Source: Planctomycetota bacterium (GTDB lineage Bacteria > Planctomycetota > Phycisphaerae > Sedimentisphaerales > Anaerobacaceae). From it: a stretch of DNA of 47,178 nt. A program made the position numbers and the translations under genes. Within the stretch, counting starts at the first letter, position 1; every line of letters starts with the position of its first letter. The DNA lies in contig JAUWIG010000027.1 in NCBI GenBank assembly GCA_030605475.1, positions 1 through 47,178 of the forward strand, written 5' to 3'. Shown piece after piece: positions 42,485-47,178 of the stretch. The notes beneath the pieces were generated by a model that saw only the letters and a list, made by a program, of their open reading frames with translations, made no database searches and was not told the DNA's origin.

Positions 42485-42551
42485 TCGAGAATTCAAGCTC
42501 AATTTAAGGGGTTATGCTATGTTTAGAAAACAGATACTGACAATTTTTGCA
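42395..42551 (+). repeat. Invariant cassette block, copy 4
   Basis: The same block as at 38948-39105, conserved although the gene that carries it here is dead. Confidence 0.85.
42457..42465 (+). promoter_or_regulatory. Extended -10 promoter, cassette 4
   Basis: TGGTATAAT, 54 bp before the start of the HAF-repeat gene. Confidence 0.65.
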
Positions 42552-43583
42552 GCGGTTATGCTGCTTGGCGCAGCTAAAGTCCAGGCAGTACTAGAGTATC
42601 AGGCAATAATCTTACATCCCAGCGGATTTATCGCCTCGGAGGCTCATGGCATATCTGGTGGTCAGCAGGTAGGCTGGGGGTGGTTGTATACCGAGACTAC
42701 TTGGCCGCGGCACGCCTTATTATGGTCTGGCACTGCAGAAAGCGTGGTGGACCTACACCCGACCGGGTTTGACGAGTCGGCTGCTTATGCCGTTTCAGGT
42801 GGACAGCAGGTGGGCGCTGGGGACGCTCACGCCTTACTGTGGTCTGGCACGGCAGAAAGTATGGTGGACCTGCACCCCAGCGGATACAGTTGGTCGAGGG
42901 CCGACGCAGCTTCTGGTGGTCAGCAGGTAGGCGGCGGATGGCACACTTCCTCAGGGGCGGAGCATGCTTTACTGTGGTCGGGCACTTCGGAAAGTGTGGT
43001 GGAACTGCACCCCGGCGGGTTCGATTCCTCGTGGGCCAATGGCGTCTCAGATGGACAGCAGGTAGGGGGGGGGGATACAGGTGCCTTACTGTGGTCTGGT
43101 ACGGCCGAAAGTGTGGTGGAACTGCACCCCAGTGGATTCAGCAGTTCGGTGGCCTATGGCATTTCGGGCGATCAACAGGTAGGTTTTGGATACTTTGATG
43201 GGTACCCTCATGCCCTCCTGTGGTCTGGTACGGCCGAAAGCGCGGTTGACCTGCATCCTGCTGATTTCGCTTCCTCTGGTGCCTATGATGTGTTTGCTGG
43301 TCAGCAGGTAGGTTATGGGTACACAGGTGAAAAGTCCCATGCCTTACTGTGGTCGGGCACGGCCGAGAGCGTTCTGGATTTGCATGCATTTCTCCCAAGC
43401 CAATATGAAAATTACAATTCGTATGCCTGCAGTATTGACCCAGCAGGAAACGTTGCCGGATATGTAAAATTATCTTCAGAGGGTGACTGCCGTGCGGTGC
43501 TATGGCAAGTTCCAGAACCCTGTACTCTGGTTTTATTTGGCTTAGGAATTTTGGGATTGAGAAACAGAAATAACAGAAGCTAA
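42519..43583 (+). CDS. PEP-CTERM protein with HAF repeats, cassette 4
   Basis: A 354-aa exported protein with the shared signal peptide (MFRKQILTIFAAVMLLGAAKVQA). About seven repeats of 36-42 residues follow, with consensus HALLWSGTAESVVDLHP, then GGQQVG. This is the HAF extracellular repeat, which probably forms a beta-propeller-like fold. The C-terminus is VPEPCTLVLFGLGILGLRNRN, a PEP-CTERM anchor. A run of ten G (43065-43074) lies in the coding sequence within the fourth repeat. It is the only cassette whose payload is of a wholly different fold. Confidence 0.87.
   Translation: MFRKQILTIFAAVMLLGAAKVQAVLEYQAIILHPSGFIASEAHGISGGQQVGWGWLYTETTWPRHALLWSGTAESVVDLHPTGFDESAAYAVSGGQQVGAGDAHALLWSGTAESMVDLHPSGYSWSRADAASGGQQVGGGWHTSSGAEHALLWSGTSESVVELHPGGFDSSWANGVSDGQQVGGGDTGALLWSGTAESVVELHPSGFSSSVAYGISGDQQVGFGYFDGYPHALLWSGTAESAVDLHPADFASSGAYDVFAGQQVGYGYTGEKSHALLWSGTAESVLDLHAFLPSQYENYNSYACSIDPAGNVAGYVKLSSEGDCRAVLWQVPEPCTLVLFGLGILGLRNRNNRS
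43065..43074 (+). repeat. Poly-G tract (G10) in a surface-protein gene
   Basis: Ten consecutive G in frame encode Gly-Gly-Gly. Tracts of this length are prone to slipped-strand changes, and a single-base change would cut the protein before its anchor. Confidence 0.8.
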
Positions 43584-43612
43584 TAGTAACAAAAGGCGAA
43601 AAGAGTAACACA

Positions 43613-46600
43613 ATGGAGTGGAGAAAGAATCTTGCGTGGGGGTTTTTATGTCTATTCATCATTTGCAGATTAGCAGGAACTGTTCAGGCAAAATCGCTCT
43701 ATGCCATCACTGACCATCACGCCAGCACTCTCAAGGCCTATGAGATTCAAGACAGCAATCTGGCCTATCAGGCAGATGTCAATGTCACGGCCTATGCTAC
43801 TGGTGCTGCCGATGTCACAATCGATTCAGAGTTGGAACTTCTCTTCATAACCTACGAGGACTCCCCTAAAATAGTCTGGGCCAGTGCTAAAAGCCTCGAG
43901 CAGCAAGGCGTTATAGATTTACGGGATATCTACCCCTCGGCAGGTCAACTCGCCGGCATTGTCGCTGACGAGCAAAAGCAAAGGGTCTATGTCGTAGAAA
44001 GGGGCGGCAGCAAACTCTACATTTTAGCATGGGATGACGATAAAAAAGAACTCGTATTGATGGACCCACGGGACCCGAACCAGCCGTATGAATCAGGGAC
44101 CGCATACGTTACTCTTACCGGATTGAATAATAATAGTGCCTGGGGGATGGCACTGGATGAGAATACCAGGCGATTATATGTTACGGACGACACTGTTAAC
44201 GTGCATTATTATGATGCTGATGACCCCAATTGGACGCATCTTGGCACGCGCAATGTGGGACGCGATGCGGCGGATGTTGTAGTCGACCCCAACAATGGCC
44301 AGCACAATGCCTACCTCTACACCGGTGCGCTGTATACCGGTGCTGGCGGACACACGTACCTCGTGAAGCATGACCTTGAAGACCCCTGTGAGAGCACTTG
44401 TAACACTGAGAACGACATCGGGACAGTCGCGATTGGACTGGCCGTCGACACTGACACCGCCCTCGTTTATACAACGACATCCAGCCCAAACATACGAGTG
44501 TACGACTGCTCCGACCCTTGCTTTGTCTGCACTTACTCGGAGCCTACCGCCGGAAGCTCAGCCGGTGCGGGGATATGTGTCCCAACCGGTGATGTTTATT
44601 ATAAGCCGCCGGCTTTCATCCTCGAAAAAGACTATGCTCTCGAACCCAACGACCCAAATGCTTGTGCCCTGCCCGGCTATTATATAGCTTATACGATTAC
44701 CTATGATGCCAACGGGTATGAGGTTGATGATGTAAATATTGTCGATTATCTCCCCCCTGAGACAGACTTTAATTCAGCCGATTCTAACGGAGTTTATGAC
44801 CCCAACTACCACACAGTTACCTGGCAGATAGGTACGCTGGAACCTAATGATTCAGGTTTTGTTACGCTGACAGTCAGGGTCAATGAGTTCGCCGAGCCCC
44901 TGGGCACTATCACCAACTTCTGCGAAATCGAAACCGAGTTCCTTTACTCACATACGGAAGTAGACATCAATGTATGCTCCTGGCTCCCTGATATTATCTA
45001 TGTGGATAAGGATGCTCCCGGGCCTAAAAGCAACGGAATGTCGTGGCACAACGCCTTTACCAACCTGCAGGATGCTCTTGAAAGGGCCCGCCAGGATTGG
45101 GGCAGTGAAATCCGGGTAGCTGCCGGGGCGTATACACCCGACACAGAGCCAAACTACAATGCGGCATTCGAGCTCATTAATGGTGTGGCCGTTTATGGTG
45201 GATTCGCCGGCTTCGGCGAGCCAAACCCGGATGACCGGTATCCACACGCATATGAAACCATTCTTACCGGCAACATAGCAGGCGGTTATAACGTAAATTA
45301 TGTCGTGACCGCCTCCGATGTCAATGAAACAGCTATTATTGATGGTTTTATAATAGAAATGGCCTTCGATGCCGGGCTTTATTCCAACAGCGCATCACCA
45401 ACCATCACCAATAACAAAATCACAGACAACAAATATTACGGCATATACTGTCAAAACTGTAACGACTCTTCGGTCAACATTACAAATTGTCAGATTCTAA
45501 ATTGTGGCAAATCGTACAGTGGTGGCGGCGGAATATATTGCTACAACTCCAATCTCAACATAGTTGACTGTTTCATTGATAACATCCGCCGTGGTAACGG
45601 AATACACTGCGAGAATGACTCATCGGTAACGGTCCGAAACACTCAGATTCAAAACAATATTCAAAATCAAAACACTGCCGATAATGGCATATATTGTTAT
45701 CAGTCTAATCTCAATGTAATTAATTGTACCATTAAGGACAGTTGCGACTACGGGATATACTGCAAGAAAACTTATTCCGTCTCTATCCTAAACAGCAGGA
45801 TTTGCGGCAGTTTCAACAACAGGGATGGGATATACATTGAGAACGGTATGGGCCCAGTCATCAAGAATAATTGGATATCTGACCACCGTGATGGTATATG
45901 TTTTTATAGTACTGCCACAACGCCATTAGTTCGTAATACCACTGTTGCTGACAATGAGCTCTACGGAATACGCTCTGGTGGTGCCAGCCCGAGCATCACT
46001 AACTGCATTATTTGGCGCAACAACGATGGTCAATTGATAGGCTGTACCGCAACATATTCCTGCATTCAGGACTGCAATTATGCCGCCGACCCCAATATGC
46101 ACAACATCTGCGAAGACCCCCTATTCATCGATGATGACCCTAATGACCCAAACAATTATCATCTTGACCCAAACTCACCCTGTATCAATGCCGGCGACCC
46201 AAACGCAGACTACAACGGCGAAACTGACATCGACGGCGAACCTCGTGTTGCAGACGGTCGGGTCGATATGGGTGCGGACGAATATTACTGGAGCCCCGCT
46301 GATTTTAACGATGATGGCATCGTAAACTTCTTCGATTATGCCCCCTTTGCCGCCGCCTGGCTGACCGATGACCCCAACTACAGCCTCGATGATGACAACG
46401 ATGTCGATATAAACGACCTTGCCATTTTCTGTAGAGATTGGCTCTGGCAGCCAGCCTGGACACAGCAGGGAGGGATGATGGGCCAGGGAAGTTCCGGCCA
46501 GGACCTCGGCCTTGAGCAGGAGCCTGACGTTCAGGAACCTCTCGTTGAAGAGCCTGACATTGCTGACACTGAAGAACCACTCGTTGAAGAACCCGACGCT

Positions 46601-46750
46601 GAAGAACCCGTCATTGAAGAATTTGACGTTGAAGAGATGGTAAACTGGCTTGAGGAGCTTTGGCTCACAAACGAGGAAGTAAGAGAAACCACAACCGAGC
46701 AGGAGTGGCTGGACTTTATAGAAAGAGTAAAGCAGACTCCCTCATATTAA
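43613..46750 (+). CDS. Large multidomain surface protein: propeller, DUF11, beta-helix, dockerin
   Basis: A 1045-aa secreted protein. After the signal peptide (to about residue 27) comes a beta-propeller (about 28-330) that is the full version of the short proteins upstream. Next is a DUF11-type beta domain (about 340-455: ALPGYYIAYTITYDANG, TWQIGTLEPNDSG), then a right-handed beta-helix (about 465-880, many NCxI turns), then a dockerin-like EF-hand pair (DFNDDGIVNFFDYAPFAAAWL and DDDNDVDINDLAIF). The last 85 residues are acidic repeats of EEPLVEEPD. There is no PEP-CTERM. It starts 29 bp after cassette 4 and is followed by a terminator. Confidence 0.88.
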   Translation: MEWRKNLAWGFLCLFIICRLAGTVQAKSLYAITDHHASTLKAYEIQDSNLAYQADVNVTAYATGAADVTIDSELELLFITYEDSPKIVWASAKSLEQQGVIDLRDIYPSAGQLAGIVADEQKQRVYVVERGGSKLYILAWDDDKKELVLMDPRDPNQPYESGTAYVTLTGLNNNSAWGMALDENTRRLYVTDDTVNVHYYDADDPNWTHLGTRNVGRDAADVVVDPNNGQHNAYLYTGALYTGAGGHTYLVKHDLEDPCESTCNTENDIGTVAIGLAVDTDTALVYTTTSSPNIRVYDCSDPCFVCTYSEPTAGSSAGAGICVPTGDVYYKPPAFILEKDYALEPNDPNACALPGYYIAYTITYDANGYEVDDVNIVDYLPPETDFNSADSNGVYDPNYHTVTWQIGTLEPNDSGFVTLTVRVNEFAEPLGTITNFCEIETEFLYSHTEVDINVCSWLPDIIYVDKDAPGPKSNGMSWHNAFTNLQDALERARQDWGSEIRVAAGAYTPDTEPNYNAAFELINGVAVYGGFAGFGEPNPDDRYPHAYETILTGNIAGGYNVNYVVTASDVNETAIIDGFIIEMAFDAGLYSNSASPTITNNKITDNKYYGIYCQNCNDSSVNITNCQILNCGKSYSGGGGIYCYNSNLNIVDCFIDNIRRGNGIHCENDSSVTVRNTQIQNNIQNQNTADNGIYCYQSNLNVINCTIKDSCDYGIYCKKTYSVSILNSRICGSFNNRDGIYIENGMGPVIKNNWISDHRDGICFYSTATTPLVRNTTVADNELYGIRSGGASPSITNCIIWRNNDGQLIGCTATYSCIQDCNYAADPNMHNICEDPLFIDDDPNDPNNYHLDPNSPCINAGDPNADYNGETDIDGEPRVADGRVDMGADEYYWSPADFNDDGIVNFFDYAPFAAAWLTDDPNYSLDDDNDVDINDLAIFCRDWLWQPAWTQQGGMMGQGSSGQDLGLEQEPDVQEPLVEEPDIADTEEPLVEEPDAEEPVIEEFDVEEMVNWLEELWLTNEEVRETTTEQEWLDFIERVKQTPSY

Positions 46751-46818
46751 CCTGTATCGGAGCCCTTGATGGCGTCAGTACCGACACTAATATAATGTTT
46801 TAAGATGTTGAGTCAACC

Positions 46819-46860
46819 AAAGGGCTGAGAGTTGTGTCGTCCTCAGCCCTTTCTAATTTT
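46819..46860 (+). terminator. Intrinsic terminator of the surface-protein array
   Basis: AAAGGGCTGAG (46819-46829) and CTCAGCCCTTT (46842-46852) form an exact 11-bp stem, followed by CTAATTTT. It lies 69 bases after the stop codon. Confidence 0.82.
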
Positions 46861-46932
46861 GAATTGAACTTTCTCTGTGACCTCTGTCCCTAAAATAAAT
46901 CCGTGGAATACGTGGTTAATTTTTTTGTTTAG

Positions 46933-46960
46933 CAATAATCAATAGACAATAGTAGATAAT
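46933..46960. repeat. Heptamer array, CAATAGT type
   Basis: Four 7-nt units: CAATAAT, CAATAGA, CAATAGT, AGATAAT, followed by CAATT. It lies downstream of the terminator. Confidence 0.65.
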
Positions 46961-47178
46961 CAATTCCCCCGTTCCTCCCCTGCTTCGCGGCGGCGAGCGC
47001 GTTCTCCGCGGTAACAAATCTGTGTCGACCCTGTTATCCTGCCTGCCCTCGAATGTTTACCCGCCTTCTGTGTGGCGGGCCGTAGTCGGGGGAGCTTGTC
47101 GAAGGGCAACCCGTAACCCCAGCCCCCAAATCATCAGCATTTCCCAAATCGTCAGCATTTTAAAATGACTTAAGTATT

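Larger units (their letters stand above)
46751..47178. other. Gene-free end region
   Basis: It holds a terminator, a heptamer array (46933-46960), a CCCGCC/GGCGGG hairpin (47060-47079) and CTTGTCGAAGGG-type repeat remnants. No gene is supported. Confidence 0.65.

Noticed and set aside
38636..43583. Toxin-antitoxin or polymorphic toxin array
   Set aside because: The short genes have signal peptides and propeller sequence, and the partners have PEP-CTERM anchors. No toxin or immunity features are present.

Overview
The window looks like a chromosomal piece of a free-living planctomycete, most likely of the Phycisphaerae / Sedimentisphaerales kind. The basis is indirect: Asp-Pro-Asn-rich secreted proteins, dockerin-like EF-hand pairs on exported enzymes, PEP-CTERM surface proteins, HAF repeats, an extended pseudopilin operon, and frequent GTG/TTG starts. 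There is no rRNA or marker gene to settle the taxonomy.

Layout. 17-8164 (+) is a pseudopilin operon: three GspG-like proteins, then GspH-, GspI-, GspJ- and GspK-like proteins, interrupted by a four-helix-bundle (23S rRNA intervening-sequence-type) gene cassette and a deleted derivative of it. 8214-11699 (-) is a secreted subtilase with a dockerin pair inside its catalytic domain and a beta-helix tail. 11847-14002 holds an inositol monophosphatase, a DUF2752 protein and a lipoprotein. 14003-15556 is gene-poor: phased A-tracts, twin hairpins and one orphan LuxR-type HTH gene. 15557-18084 has two exported proteins (-) and a REP-associated tyrosine transposase (+). 18166-22827 is a probable operon of serA, a phosphohexomutase, a zinc-type CDF transporter and a DUF2238 protein. 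23158-24825 is an Rrf2 regulator with a clear promoter/operator, a small unknown protein and a TauE/SafE exporter. 25385-28737 pairs an AcuC-type deacetylase with an ADP-forming acyl-CoA synthetase. Then follow tRNA-Arg(ACG), a PBP4-type peptidase, a frameshifted uridine-kinase-like gene overlapping a sucrose-phosphate-synthase-like glycosyltransferase, a GT39-like membrane protein, two CNNM/CBS proteins, and a divergent histidine kinase and response regulator. 38441-46750 (+) is a tandem array of two-gene cassettes (truncated propeller gene plus PEP-CTERM gene), ending in a 1045-aa multidomain surface protein and a terminator.

Two systems stand out. First, short arrays of degenerate 7-nt repeats recur at a dozen or more places. 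Their consensus differs (GTTCATA, GATACGA, GTTTTGA, GYCACGR, ACTTATG and others) but the 7-nt phase is constant. They flank the four-helix-bundle cassette as inverted arms, supply the first codons of three pseudopilin-operon genes, and sit inside the phosphohexomutase coding sequence. Second, the PEP-CTERM array keeps an almost invariant block of about 155 bp (extended -10 promoter, leader, signal peptide) and a constant C-terminal anchor around changing payloads. Poly-G tracts lie in two of its genes. Together this suggests a recombining and possibly phase-variable surface-protein locus.
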